Positions 35,336 to 45,699 of a stretch of 64,000 bases of DNA are shown one piece after another (the stretch's first letter is position 1; every line of letters starts with the position of its first letter). The translations under genes and the position numbers were made by a program. Below the pieces are notes generated by a model that saw only the letters and a list, made by a program, of their open reading frames with translations, did no database searches and had not been told where the DNA came from. The DNA comes from Scleropages formosus (lineage: Eukaryota; Chordata; Actinopteri; Osteoglossiformes; Osteoglossidae): the NCBI RefSeq assembly GCF_900964775.1, contig NC_041809.1, forward strand, positions 124,001 to 188,000, in the 5' to 3' direction.

Positions 35336-36202
35336 ACTGTCCCTCTCTGGCTGCCCCCTGCAGGTACCTGTTCTCTGCCATGCTGCAGCGCGCCCTGCTC
35401 GCCCCTATGGTGTGGGTGCTGGTCACGCTGCTGGACGGGAAGTGCTTCGTTTGCGCCTTCAGCATGAGTGTGGATCCGCGCCACTTCACGGGCCTCCCCA
35501 ACAACACGGGTCTAGACTTGGTGCGCATCATGGCCAAGGTGCCGTGTAAGGAGGATGCCGTGTTCCAGAACAGCACCTTCCGCAAGGCCGTCAGCCGCTA
35601 CGTGCGCTGCTACTCGCAGGTGAGCGGGGTCACGGGAGGCGCGCGAGCACACGCTAAGCACACGTCGAGCGCACGCTGGGCACACATGCTAAGCACACTC
35701 TGAGCACACGTCGAGCGCCGGAGACGCACTGATGGCGCTGCTGCTCCCATAGGCAATCGGCTGGTCCATCCTGCTGCTGCTGATCCTGCTCGGAGCGCTG
35801 GCCCGTGTGCTCAAGCCCTGCTTTGACCACGCCACCTTCCTGCAGACCCGCTACTGGAGCAACTACCTGGACATAGAGCAGAAGCTGTTTGACGAGACCT
35901 GCGTGCTTCACGCCCGCGACTTTGCGCGCAAGTGCGTCGAGCAGTTCTTCGAGGGCATGCAAGAGGACGTGCACCTGCGGCTGCCCCTGGCCCCCGCTCG
36001 CACCCGGGCGCCTCGGACGGAGGCCGACGAGGAGACGGAGGACCGCCTGCACGGCATCACCAGGCAGGAGCAGGTGAACCGCCTGCTGCACACCTGGTAC
36101 GAGTGCAGGCCCGAGCTGGACGTGAGCCGCGTGGCCCCGCAGCCCCGGGTCTGTGTCACATGGGAGGACCGCGACGGCCGCGTGCTCTTCTCAGACGTGT
36201 AG
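34756..36202 (+). CDS. calhm3: Calcium homeostasis modulator 3
   Basis: CALHM3 is a large-pore channel subunit; in mammals CALHM1/CALHM3 heteromers release ATP from type II taste cells. There are three exons, 34756-35042, 35364-35619 and 35753-36202, giving 330 residues. The N-terminal helix MDRLKLVLQYFQSNSES is followed by TM1 (GICVLLALISVKLY), the extracellular FNCPC motif with Cys41 and Cys43, TM2 (LGVMFVPPVILFFLG), MMEEWLRP, TM3 ending in TLLDGKCF with the conserved Asp, KVPCKE with later loop cysteines, TM4 (AIGWSILLLLILLG), and the cytosolic helices FLQTRYWSNYLDIEQKLFDETC. It resembles human CALHM3 more than CALHM1 in CFVCAFSMSVDP and VSRYVRC. Unlike calhm1, the coding region is split after TM2 (phase 2). 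It heads the same-strand calhm cluster. A polyadenylation signal lies 30 bp past the stop. Confidence 0.95.
35289..35333 (+). repeat. calhm3: (CT)n microsatellite in calhm3 intron 1
   Basis: About 20 CT dinucleotides extend the pyrimidine tract some 30 bp upstream of the exon 2 acceptor. Confidence 0.95.
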
Positions 36203-36232
36203 CTCTGCCTTCCCGCTCACCGCCTCATCCTG

Positions 36233-36238
36233 AATAAA
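36233..36238 (+). terminator. calhm3: Polyadenylation signal AATAAA of calhm3
   Basis: Canonical signal only 30 bp after the stop codon, implying a very short 3' UTR; a long (GT)n array begins 30 bp later. Confidence 0.75.
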
Positions 36239-36263
36239 GGCCATGAGAAGGTGTGACTCTGAC

Positions 36264-36267
<4 letters not shown>

Positions 36268-36327
<60 letters not shown>
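36268..36327 (+). repeat. (GT)n microsatellite
   Basis: About 29 uninterrupted GT dinucleotides immediately downstream of the calhm3 polyadenylation signal, where GT-rich downstream elements normally act. Confidence 0.97.
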
Positions 36328-36328
<1 letters not shown>

Positions 36329-37551
36329 ATGCACGCCGGTGTTTGTGAGATCGGGAGCCGGTCAAGCTTCCTAGTCACGCGTGTTTTTTCTTCTCTGTCT
36401 CCTGTCCTGCTCTGCTTGTGTTTTTACATTTGCCTTGGCGGTACCGTGATTTGAATGTGCCCTGGCTGCCTTTACCTCGTCTTTGCATTTGCTCCCTGGC
36501 TCCCGCCGCCCCTCATCACTCCCATGAGTCTCCTTGGCGTGTTGCCATGGACCGTGTGGCGAAGACGCTGCGTGAGCTCATGGATTTGTGGAGTCTGACA
36601 CGCGCTCACGAGTGCGCTTGCTAAGGTACGATACCCTCCACGCATCTGCCACCCGCTGCTCTCTCCATCCTCGAACCACGGAACCTGCGGCTCCTGTTTC
36701 GAGGGAGGAGGACGCGGCTCTGGGCGTTGTGGAAATGCCGGGTTCTCTTTGATGAACACATGTACCGCGAAATTTGAATTCGGCATCTCGGGCCAAGTCG
36801 ACTCGTTGGCGCGTGAAGCACGTTCCCGTTCACAAGGCTCACCGGAGTCGCTCACCGTGGGGGGTCTCCTTCGTAACGACCTCACGGCGTCCTGCGCAGT
36901 GCGCGGCAGTGCCGAGGCTCGGAGATGCAGGTGTTCTCGAGCGTAACGGGTTGTCGTTGAGAGCCAGACACACCTTTTCACATGTTCATTTAGACCAGCA
37001 TCTGGGACTCGGTGGGGGGGTGCTCACCGCTCTTCTCCTCTCATGTCTCACACCTCTTGCATCACACTTGAGGAGGAGACGGGCGGGTTTTTAACCGCAG
37101 CCCAGTGGTTAAAGTGCGACCTTTCGGCGGACAGCTGTCATGACCGGGTTCAGGTGGGACATCCCCGGAGGAGGGGTTTGCGTGTCGCTCGTTCGCCCGC
37201 CTCCTGGTCCAGGTGTTCTGCTGTCCCACAGCTGGCTGGAGGATGCTGCTCGTTCAGCTCTCGGTCCCAGAAGAAGTCCTGCAGGTCGGCACGCGTCTCA
37301 GCAGCACCGTTTCCTACCTTTACAACCATCGCACCTGGTGATTAGGCTGTCCTACAGCGTGGTACAGTGTGGTACAGAGTGGTACAGCATGGTACAGCGC
37401 GGTACACCGTCCTGGCGTTCTCAAGAGGAGAAGGTGTAATAGGCAAAGACAGGGAAACGACCTCCACGTATAGGACATATTGGAACGCGGCGCTCGTTGC
37501 TTCCGCCCTTTTGAGCCGTCTGTTGGTGAAAGAAGCCCAGGGTTCGACACG
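36328..37551. other. Intergenic, calhm3 to calhm1
   Basis: No gene seen. The open frames here are short and match nothing I recognise. A GTACAG-type repeat occupies 37345-37410 just upstream of calhm1. Confidence 0.5.
37345..37410 (+). repeat. Short tandem repeat of GTGGTACAG-type units
   Basis: Six roughly 10-bp units (GTGGTACAGC with variants) lie about 145-205 bp before the calhm1 start codon. The same words build the array at 24188-24415. Confidence 0.85.
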
Positions 37552-38975
37552 ATGGATAAATTCCGGATGATGTTCCAGTTCCTGCAGTCTAACCAGGAGT
37601 CCTTCATGAACGGCATCTGTGGCATCATGGCACTCGCCAGCGCACAGCTCTACTCGGCCTTTGAGTTCAACTGCCCCTGTTTACCGGAGTACAACTACGC
37701 GTACGGCATGGGGATCCTCGTCGTCCCGCCCGTCTGGTTTTTCCTGCTGGGATTCGTGCTCAACAACAACGTGTCCGTGCTGGCCGAGGAGTGGAGGCGG
37801 CCCACGGGCCGGCGGCGCAAGGATCCCGCCGTGCTGCGCTACATGTTCTGCTCCATGGCGCAGAGGTCCCTCATCGCCCCGGTGCTCTGGATCTCCGTCA
37901 CTCTCATGGACGGCAAGAGCTTCCTGTGCGCCTTCAGCGTCCACCTGGACCCGGGGCGGTTCGGCAACCGCAGCAGCCCTGCCGTGCCCCGCGCCGACCT
38001 CGAGCGCCTGCTCGCCAAGGTGCCGTGCCACGACGTCTTCGACGGACACGCGGTCGTCTCGCGGGAGGCGGCCACCCGGTACCTGCGCTGTATTTCTCAG
38101 GTAGGGGGTATTCCCACAGAAATCGAGAGACAAAATGCACTAGGGGTCTATGGGTAAATCATGGTACGTGCACTAAACTTCTTCCACTTCTTTGTGGAAA
38201 CTGGCCTCTCCAGAGCTGTGTCAGTGTGTGAGAAGAGCTCTGTAAAAATAAGTTGAATTGAATAGAATTGAAGGGTAAAGGGAGACACCGTCCTGAAGAA
38301 GGACACGGCTGTGCTCTGCTCAAGGTGGAAGATGACGGCAACCCTCATGTGTCCTCCACTGCCATTCCTCGTCCTGTATTCTATTCTGCTCTTATGCCCT
38401 ATACCGTACTCCACCGTAATGTGCTGCCTTGTACCGTACTCTACTGTACTGTAATGTCCTGTACTCTGCTGTACTCTCCTGTCCTCGGCTGTACCCCGCA
38501 GGCCTGTGGATGGATGTTTCTGCTGCTCACGACGTTCGTGGCCTTCCTGGTGCGAGCCATCAGGCCCTGCTTCACTCAGGCCGTCTTCCTGAAGACCAAG
38601 TACTGGTCTCACTACGTCGACATTGAGCGCAAGATGTTTGAGGAGACGTGCACCGAACACGCCAAGAGCTTCGCCCGCGTGTGCATCCAGCGCTACTTCG
38701 AGAGCACGGGCGGCGAGATGACTACCTTCCACAGCCAATGGACGCACGACAAGGGTGGCGACAAGGTCGACGGGGACAAATGCTCCAATGAGAAGGACAA
38801 ACTTCTGGGCATCCGCGTCCAGGAGGATATGAACAAGGTGCTGTGGAACTGGCACCGCTGCAAACCGCCGCTGGATATCAGGGAGGAGGACCTGTGTCAC
38901 ACCAAAGGAAGCGGCTGCACAAGACGAGGCGAGCTGCACAGGAAGGAGTGGGTGTCCTACTACAGCAAGGTGTGA
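37552..38975 (+). CDS. calhm1: Calcium homeostasis modulator 1
   Basis: CALHM1 is a voltage- and calcium-gated, ATP-permeable channel. There are two exons, 37552-38100 and 38502-38975; 340 residues (human 346). The N-terminus ([20 protein letters not shown]) is nearly identical to human after its first Met. Features in order: Cys41 and Cys43 in FNCPC, TM2, Asn71 (human Asn72) in NNNVS, AEEWRRP, Asp120 in TLMDGKSF (human Asp121, which shapes the pore's calcium block), [18 protein letters not shown], then TM4 ([15 protein letters not shown]), [10 protein letters not shown], the [22 protein letters not shown] helix and a C-terminus ending YYSKV. A likely N-glycosylation site is NRSS in the second extracellular loop. 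The calhm3 intron between TM2 and TM3 is absent. It lies 1.35 kb after calhm3 on the same strand. ATTAAA at 39128-39133 may end it. Confidence 0.96.
38385..38500 (-). repeat. calhm1: CTGTAC-type simple repeat in the calhm1 intron
   Basis: Repeated GTACTCTACTGTACTG-like words, the complement of the GTACAG repeats at 24188-24415 and 37345-37410. The repeat runs right up to the exon 2 acceptor and supplies its pyrimidine-rich tract. Confidence 0.8.
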
Positions 38976-39127
38976 CAGCTGGACAAGAGGAGACGGAGAG
39001 GTGTAGGGATGAGCTGCTGGCACTACAGATGAGTTCTCAGCTGCGTAGGGCTCCCAGGACTGAGTCGAGTTCAGTGGCCGATTCAGGTCTGCAGCGTTAG
39101 TCCTCACAACACACACACACACGTTTG

Positions 39128-39133
39128 ATTAAA
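39128..39133 (+). terminator. calhm1: Polyadenylation signal ATTAAA, possible calhm1 3' end
   Basis: Variant signal 153 bp past the calhm1 stop, after a short (CA)n run. Confidence 0.45.
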
Positions 39134-39593
39134 CTTGACTGAGTCACCCTACAGACTTTGAGGAGAATTTCTCTCCTCTGCCCCATTATTCCAAAACGGG
39201 CCGTTGGGCAGTGACCTGGTTTGAACGGTAAAACTCGTTCTTTCACTGCTCTGTCCTGGTGCTGGACTTTCCGTGAGCTAAATGCCATCGAGGTCCTAAC
39301 CGTACAACTAAGGGAAACTGGCTGGAACCGGACTGAGGGCGTTGCCCTGCTGAGTCCTGCTCATTCTGTCGTGGTTTGGGCCTCTTCTACGCAGTGAGTG
39401 ACGCACACAAGACTGACTCCAATTTACCTGAGACAGGTGTCCTCAGCGCCTGTTACCCCATCCAAGGGCCGCTTGCCCAATGTCCTGCATGTCACCTGTC
39501 CTGTGCTTTCAGGTGACAGTCAGGCGCTAAGTGCAAAGTGTTGGAAAAGAGGATCCAACTTGTGCGACTCTGAGCCAAGAGCCTGAAACTGCA

Positions 39594-39784
39594 GGCAGCG
39601 CAATGGTTAGGGCTGCTGCCTTACGGTGGAAGGTTCCAGGTTTGATTCCCACGACACCTACGCTGCCCTTGGTTAAGGGACGTAGCCTGAATTGTGACTG
39701 TAAAAATTACCCTGCTATCCAAAAGGCTAAATTATTGTGAAGTCATCTCTCATCATGAATTGTCTTAGACAAAGATGTCAGACA

Positions 39785-39785
<1 letters not shown>
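39594..39785 (+). mobile_element. tRNA-derived SINE (family A)
   Basis: The tRNA-like head (GGTTAGGGCTGCTGCCTTAC with GGTTTGATTCCC), the body and a decayed tail (ATTGTCTTAGACAAAGATGTCAG) end against the (AAT)n array. Confidence 0.7.

Positions 39786-39829
<44 letters not shown>
39786..39829 (+). repeat. (AAT)n microsatellite
   Basis: About 14 AAT units at the 3' end of the SINE, probably grown from its A/T-rich tail. Confidence 0.95.
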
Positions 39830-41827
39830 CTCCACTCAGCAGACTCGTGTGTGAGAGTCGCAGTCCAGCTCGTCTGGGTTATTCGCTGATGAGGTGACCT
39901 GTGTCATGGTGTCTCTGTGACCTCCATGTGCTCTCGGGCAGCCTTTAGCCTTTTCCGGAACAATCTTTCCCACCGCTGGGAAACCTGTCACCACAAATCC
40001 CTCCAGGTGCAGCGTTGGTGTGTCAGATGTCAGTGATTTGAGGGCGGTCCTGGTCCGTCCTCAGTGTCCACACCCTGGGGAGCAGAAGTGGTCGTTGTGT
40101 AAATGCGTTTGCATGAATTTGTCATGAAAAGCAGGAGTTAGCAGAGCACCGCAGCGTTCCGTCTCCATGGCAACTCTTACCCCTGTGTCACCATCAGGTC
40201 AGTGGAAGGGACTTCTGAGTGTCGCTGCCGCCCTCCACTGAAGCGGAGTCATTGCAGTCATCGGTCATTGAATATGAAGAGCGCCCTAGTAAACAATAGC
40301 GCTCCTTCGGAACAAAGAGTGAAAAGCGAGGGCCGTGGGGCTGGAACCGGCTGAATGAGTGCGGAGAAGCTCGTTCCACAGGAAACCGGACCTGCGTGTC
40401 TCATGCCAGTTCGCGGTGGGAGTGGAGCTCTGCGCAACAGAGGCCTCATTCCCTCAAACGGGCTCCGACCCAGAAGACGGCATGTGCTCGATGCGTGAGG
40501 GTGGAGCCAGGTGGCGGGAGGGCACAGTAGCGCACGCGACAACCTACTGGTGCTGGAGTCACTCTCGCCGAATCGGCGCATTTACATAGCCGTGTGTGAA
40601 AAGTACTTAAGTGGTGAAAGTAAGGGCAGTAGCGAGAGACCTCAGCAGCACTGCGCCGGTAGGAGCTCAGTTCGAGCCCCACACGACCTCATGGACTCCC
40701 TTTAGTGCCCGGTGGCCGCCGGCAGCAGTGACCTCAGGTGTTTCCGTGGAGCAGCACAGCTTGACCAGAGTGTCGCTGAAGGAGCTCCTCTGTTTGTCCA
40801 GGGGGGTCGAGTTCGAGTCACTGTCCACGATGGACGGAACTATTGATTAAATAATTGCATAATTGTCCTTTGTGGGACACTTTGACTTTGTAAATGGCTT
40901 CCTGAGCTGCGCTCACGTGGTCCAGGTCCTGGGGTTCTGTGGACGGGTCCACCTGCATTTACTGAACCAGGCCGGAGAAGCCAAAGGACATGATGCTCAG
41001 AGAGCTGCTTGCCTTGTCCAGGTGTGTGTGGGCTCTGTCCGTGCCGGTGTGGTCCGGCTAGACAAGGCGGGGAGGGTGTCCATGTGAAGGACATTGTCTC
41101 AGCCATCCGTTCTTCGTTGGAGTGCTTTACATGTCCCTTTAATATTTACACGACGCTGGAAAGTCTTCGCTGCGTTTAAAGGTCACTTCATAGAAAATGT
41201 GATTGTTATTGGTGTTAGTCTGAAATAAATAACTGGACAGAGTCCTCAAGGCAGCAGTTTGGATGTGTTTCAACAATTCTGTGCTCCCCGCTGGCGGGTG
41301 TGTGAGGCGTGCTTGCGGTCGCCATGTTGAAGCTTAATTTGTCCCACATGTGTGCAGTGGAAACACTTTTTCCATTCTGGGCGGATTCTGGGGGCACTTC
41401 CTGGTGCTGACGGCAGCCTGGGGGCAGAGGCGTTGGTTGGGGGCGACTCCCTCTCCCTCTTCCTCCCTCGCAGTGTGTTCTCGCTCGCGCTGCTGTGTGT
41501 CGTCCTGACGGCCGTGGAGATCCGATTCGGAGCTGGGCACACTGTCTCAGAGCTGAGGAATGTAAGTTTGCCGCTCTTCGTTCGCCCCGCGACTGCGATT
41601 AAAGAACCGGCCGAGGCTCCGAGTTCCTTTCGCTCTCAGCACATGCCAGGAGAAACGAGCATCAGTGTGGTTTCTTGCTGCTCGGAGGGCCCCTAGAGAT
41701 CGTCGAGGCTAGAACTCTGGACAGCCAGGAGCTGTGTTGGCCAGCGGCGTCCGTGAGCTATTAGGCGCCCCGGGCTTTCTCTCTCACGGACTCCAGCTCC
41801 GCACGGGAACTCTCGCCCCCGGCCGCA

Positions 41828-43506
41828 ATGGCTACGCTCATCAGCGAGAACTTCAGGTTCTTGTCTCTCTTCTTCAAGAGCAAAGATGTGGTGATCTTCA
41901 ACGGCCTCATTGCTCTGGGCACCGTGGCGAGCCAGACGGCCTACAACGTGTTTGCCTTCAGTTGCCCGTGCTCCTCGGAGCGCAACTACCTGTACGGGCT
42001 GGCGGCCATCGGGGTCCCGGCACTGGCCCTCTTCCTCATCGGGGTCATCCTCAACAGAAACACCTGGAACCTGGCGTCCGAATGCCGAGTGCGCGCCTGC
42101 CGCCGGCTTTCGGGTCCGCCCGCCTTCGCGCTGCTGGGCTCCGTCGTGGGCCGGGCGGCCGTGGCCCCCATCACGTGGTCCGTGCTGTCACTGCTCCGCG
42201 GGGAGGCCTATGTCTGCGCCCTCAGCGAGTTCGTGGAGTCCGCGTCGCTGCAGGGCTTCCCGGCGGGCTATGGGCGCCGCACCATGGCCCGCTTCCCCTG
42301 CCGAGACGTGCCCGCCGACGCCCTGTCCTTCTGGGGGGAGATCGAGAGACGGCTCAAGTTCGAGTCTCAGGTACCCCGTCCATCGCGTGTCCCACAGCTG
42401 CGAGGAACAGGGGCCTCCGATGACCGGACGCCGGAATGACCGCGCAGTCTGGTGCTTCCCAGGGAAAGGTGGAGCACAGTTTGAAAACAGCACCGTATTT
42501 CGCTATTCCAAGTGATTTCCTCGTGTAAAACTTTTAATAATAAGGCAAAAAGTTCTATTATAAATTAGTTAAAATATTGTTTTCGTGTATAGACTGCTGT
42601 CACGTCAAAATAGTTTTCAAAAAGTCAAACATGTAAAATCACATATTCGATCACTCTAATCACAGCACCTTAAGCACGGTACTTGTTCTGAAAAGACGCT
42701 CAACACCCAGCTCTATAAGTGGGGAAACCACCACGAGTCACTTTGGAGGGAAAGGAGTGAGATAAAAATGCAACGTGCAGCATGTACTGCACTGTATTTC
42801 AGCAGCGCTCGTCACTTAAATGTACAGTTTTACTATTTCGTTCTGCTTAATTCTGGGTTTTGAACTCATAACTCGTATGTGTGTCCTGATCCCTGATCTC
42901 TGCCTTCCTGCTCCCTTTTAACACACAGAGTTAGACTTTATCCCAGAGTTCATAGCGAGAGCTTAAACGTGCACACAGGGCCCCCGGGGACCTCCTGCGG
43001 AGCCCTATAAGGTGTGAGTCGAGGCTCGGGGCTCTCGCCGGAAAGGTCACGGCGCTGCCGTCGCTCACCCAGCTTCCCCTCCGCCTGCCCAGCTGTTAGG
43101 TTGGCTGCTGACAGCCGTCACCGCCGTCGCCATCCTGCTCATGCTGTGCCTCAAGCGGTGCTGCAGTCCACTGGGGGACCAGCAGGAGGCGTACTGGTCC
43201 TACTTCCGCTCCAGCGAGAGCCAGCTGTTCCAGCGCACGGCCAGCATCCACGCCAAGATCCTGGCCGCGCAGAGCGTCAAGCGCTTCTTCGGCTTCGTGG
43301 CGCTCGACAAGGAGGACAAGGAGCAGCTGGAGGAGTTCGGCGGCGAGAGGCGCATCCCGAGCACCCAGTGGAACCAGGTCACGGGCGTCTACCTCTACAG
43401 GGAGAACAAGGGTGTCCCGCTCTACAGCCAGCTGCACAAGTGGGCCGCGAGCTTCGGCGACAACGACGCGGGGCCCGGCGATAAGGAGATGGAGGTCCGA
43501 GTGTGA
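41828..43506 (+). CDS. calhm2: Calcium homeostasis modulator 2
   Basis: CALHM2 is a large-pore channel; in mammals it is reported to release ATP from astrocytes and to act in microglia. There are two exons, 41828-42370 and 43093-43506; 318 residues (human 323). The N-terminus ENFRFLSLFFKSKDVVIFNG is strongly human-like, followed by Cys46 and Cys48 in the FSCPCSSERN motif, YLYGLAAIGVPALALFLIG (TM2), WNLASEC, GRAAVAPITWSVLSLLRGEAYVCALSEFV (TM3), ARFPC, the splice at FESQ, LLGWLLTAV (TM4), QEAYWSYFRSSESQLFQRTA, KRFFGFVALDKEDKE, then ITGVYLYRENKG-like VTGVYLYRENKG and PLYSQLHKWA. The Asp found in calhm1 and calhm3 after TM3 is replaced by Arg-Gly here, as in human. The single intron is at the same place and phase as the last introns of calhm1 and calhm3. 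Third and last gene of the cluster. Confidence 0.96.
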
Positions 43507-44125
43507 CGGTCCAAGGTGCCACGGCGACGCGAGCCACGGCAGCAGCAGCTCCGCCGCGAGAGGACCGGGAGCTCAGGCGGCCGCGGCCGACGTCCTTGGC
43601 GTGCGGCACTTGGAGGATCGCGACCCTTCGCTGATCTAGCCATCAGGCCCTTCTCACCTGCGACGTGGAGCGTGAAAACAGGCGGCAAAGCAAAGAGGTT
43701 CCTCGGTTTGGCGGCTGGCGCCTGAGTGCAACAAACAAGGTGACAGGAGAAACCACTGCACCTCTGTGTAGGTGAGCATGCACTGACTCAGCTGTGTGTC
43801 CACCAAACACGGTGCCTTCGAAGGGCTGAAGCAGAGTATCGAACCGCCAGATAGGAACTCCTGAAGCACAAGTGTGAGCGTCATGTTGTATCGCTGTTGT
43901 ATCTCTGTTATATGTGTGTTACGCTGCTCGGCACACGTCGACCATGGTGACGTCGCCTCGCTCCATGTTCAGAGGTGTCCTCGGAGAAGCTCAGCAGCGC
44001 CGCTCCCGGCCTGGGTGGGAGCCACTTCCTCCCGCCTCTCTCCTTGGCCCCCCCACCCAGTGATCACGACGGGGTCAGGAGGTGCATGACACACTCCACA
44101 GCCACAAGGGCACAAACAGTAGCTA

Positions 44126-44170
<45 letters not shown>

Positions 44171-44781
44171 TAACATTGTTTGCATTTCATTCATTCATTT
44201 GAACCAAAGTGCCTGCGGTGTCGTCCATCGCTCTGCTGTTGGGAACTTTGTTTGGCGATCGGTGTCACCCAGGTGTGAAGAGACTCTGAAAAGCGTACTG
44301 ACCCAGACCGAGGAGGGTTTGAGCCCAGAGCACAAGAGCGGTGACACACCCACGGTACCACTGCTATTTAGGTGATGCTTCACAAAGCCGTAGGGCAGGG
44401 GACAATATTAAGGTGTCCTCCAAAGCATCAGGTCTCTCCCTAAAGGTGAACAGCTGTTGGTGACATATAGCTTCCCCATTCATGCACACTTTCCTGGACA
44501 GATGGGCACACTTTACAGGACATTTGTTTTCAGGACAAAAGGACAATGAGTCCTACTCAGCTTTCAGCTGTCCTTTATTCTGGAGCTTTTAGGCTGGCAG
44601 ACGCTCGAACCCCTTGTCTCCGGATCTTCTCTGTCTCTCAGTCCAGGGGAAGTTGCAGCCCAAACCTACTGTCCTCTTGCTGCAGACAGAAGCTGTCATG
44701 GCAACTGGAAGTTTGTCACCTAGAGCTAAATGCATGTGCTGAGGGGTGGAAACCAAGGTGTTGTGTACAGGTGTACCCCTT

Positions 44782-44830
<49 letters not shown>

Positions 44831-45270
44831 CAGTTCAGTTCAGTTCAATTAATTTTTATAGCACCTTCTTCTTCTCACACAGTGACACAGAGCGCTCAAT
44901 ATACATAATACAAATAAGAGGTGGCTATACATGAAACTGCTACAATAACTATAATTATTAAAGCTGTAAGTTTGCCCACTGGAGGGAGGAAAGGAAGGAA
45001 AAAGCCCAAACTGAAAGAGAGAGGAAAAAACCTTGGTTGGTGGTCCAAGTGCCAGTGGCTGCATTGTAGAATTCAAACATTTAAAAAGTCAATTTACAAC
45101 TGTTTAAAACGTTGTTATGTTGTTATTACCCTCACCCTGTAAATCATTCAACATTTTCATCTAAACTCTGTAACCTGTGTGTGTTTGTATTTCCTTGATG
45201 TCTCTCTTTTAATCCTATTTTTACACGGTTGCCTATTTTGTGTATGTCACTGGTGCTATTGTTTCGTGTG

Positions 45271-45314
<44 letters not shown>

Positions 45315-45329
45315 GAACACGTCTGCATT
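43507..45329. other. Intergenic, calhm2 to nt5c2
   Basis: No gene seen. It includes the calhm2 3' UTR (end not located), (CA)n at 44128-44169, (GT)n at 44782-44829, an interspersed repeat at 44830-45165, and (AAT)n at 45281-45314. Confidence 0.55.
44830..45165 (+). repeat. Interspersed repeat (teleost CAGTTCAGTTCA type)
   Basis: It starts with a CAGTT pentamer run, then AATTTTTATAGCACCTTC, GACACAGAGCGCTCA, and GGGAGGAAAGGAAGGAAAAAG with CCTTGGTTGGTGGTCCAAGTG. I recognise this order as a widespread fish repeat but cannot name its class. Confidence 0.55.
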
Positions 45330-45508
45330 CGACGCGCATGCGCTTGAACAAGGTATCCGCCCGGTGAGCGTTCCGCATTCAATGCGCATGCGCATAAGTG
45401 CAGAAATGGATGACATCCCTGACTGTGACTTCCGCGGTCAACGCGCTGAACCGCGCATGCTCAGAGGTCCCCCCAGCCAGTTGTCGGTGCTCCATCAGAA
45501 GAAGAGAG
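45330..45508 (+). promoter_or_regulatory. nt5c2: Probable nt5c2 promoter with three NRF-1-type palindromes and first untranslated exon
   Basis: GCGCATGCGC at 45334-45343, TGCGCATGCGCA at 45383-45394 and GCGCATGC at 45453-45460 match the NRF-1 palindrome. There is no TATA box. A strong donor (GAGAG|GTGAGT) at 45508/45509 suggests a first exon ending there. The next candidate exon begins after the acceptor at 49760 and carries the nt5c2 ATG. Assignment to nt5c2 rests on position and strand only. Confidence 0.5.
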
Positions 45509-45699
45509 GTGAGTGTGGAGTGTGTGTGTTTGTGTTTTCATTCTGACCGATTTGCGTGTTAAACACGGGAAAAGGGACGAAATGGCCAGATGGAACAGAA
45601 GAGTTTCTCAGCATTTATGCAATATGCACTGTCTGTGTTGCTTAAGAGACTCACTGTGAAAGGAAGCGCGAACACGAAATGCAAATAGGCACCGGCGTG

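Larger units (their letters stand above)
39134..41827. other. Intergenic, calhm1 to calhm2
   Basis: No gene recognised in 2.7 kb. A SINE and an (AAT)n array are annotated separately. 41400-41827 is GC-richer and probably carries the calhm2 promoter and 5' UTR. A possible donor (GAATGTAAGT at about 41560) suggests an untranslated exon, but this is unproven. Confidence 0.5.

Noticed and set aside
40190-41110. Possible small genes between calhm1 and calhm2
   Set aside because: Frames are short, without recognisable domains, splice partners or promoter features.
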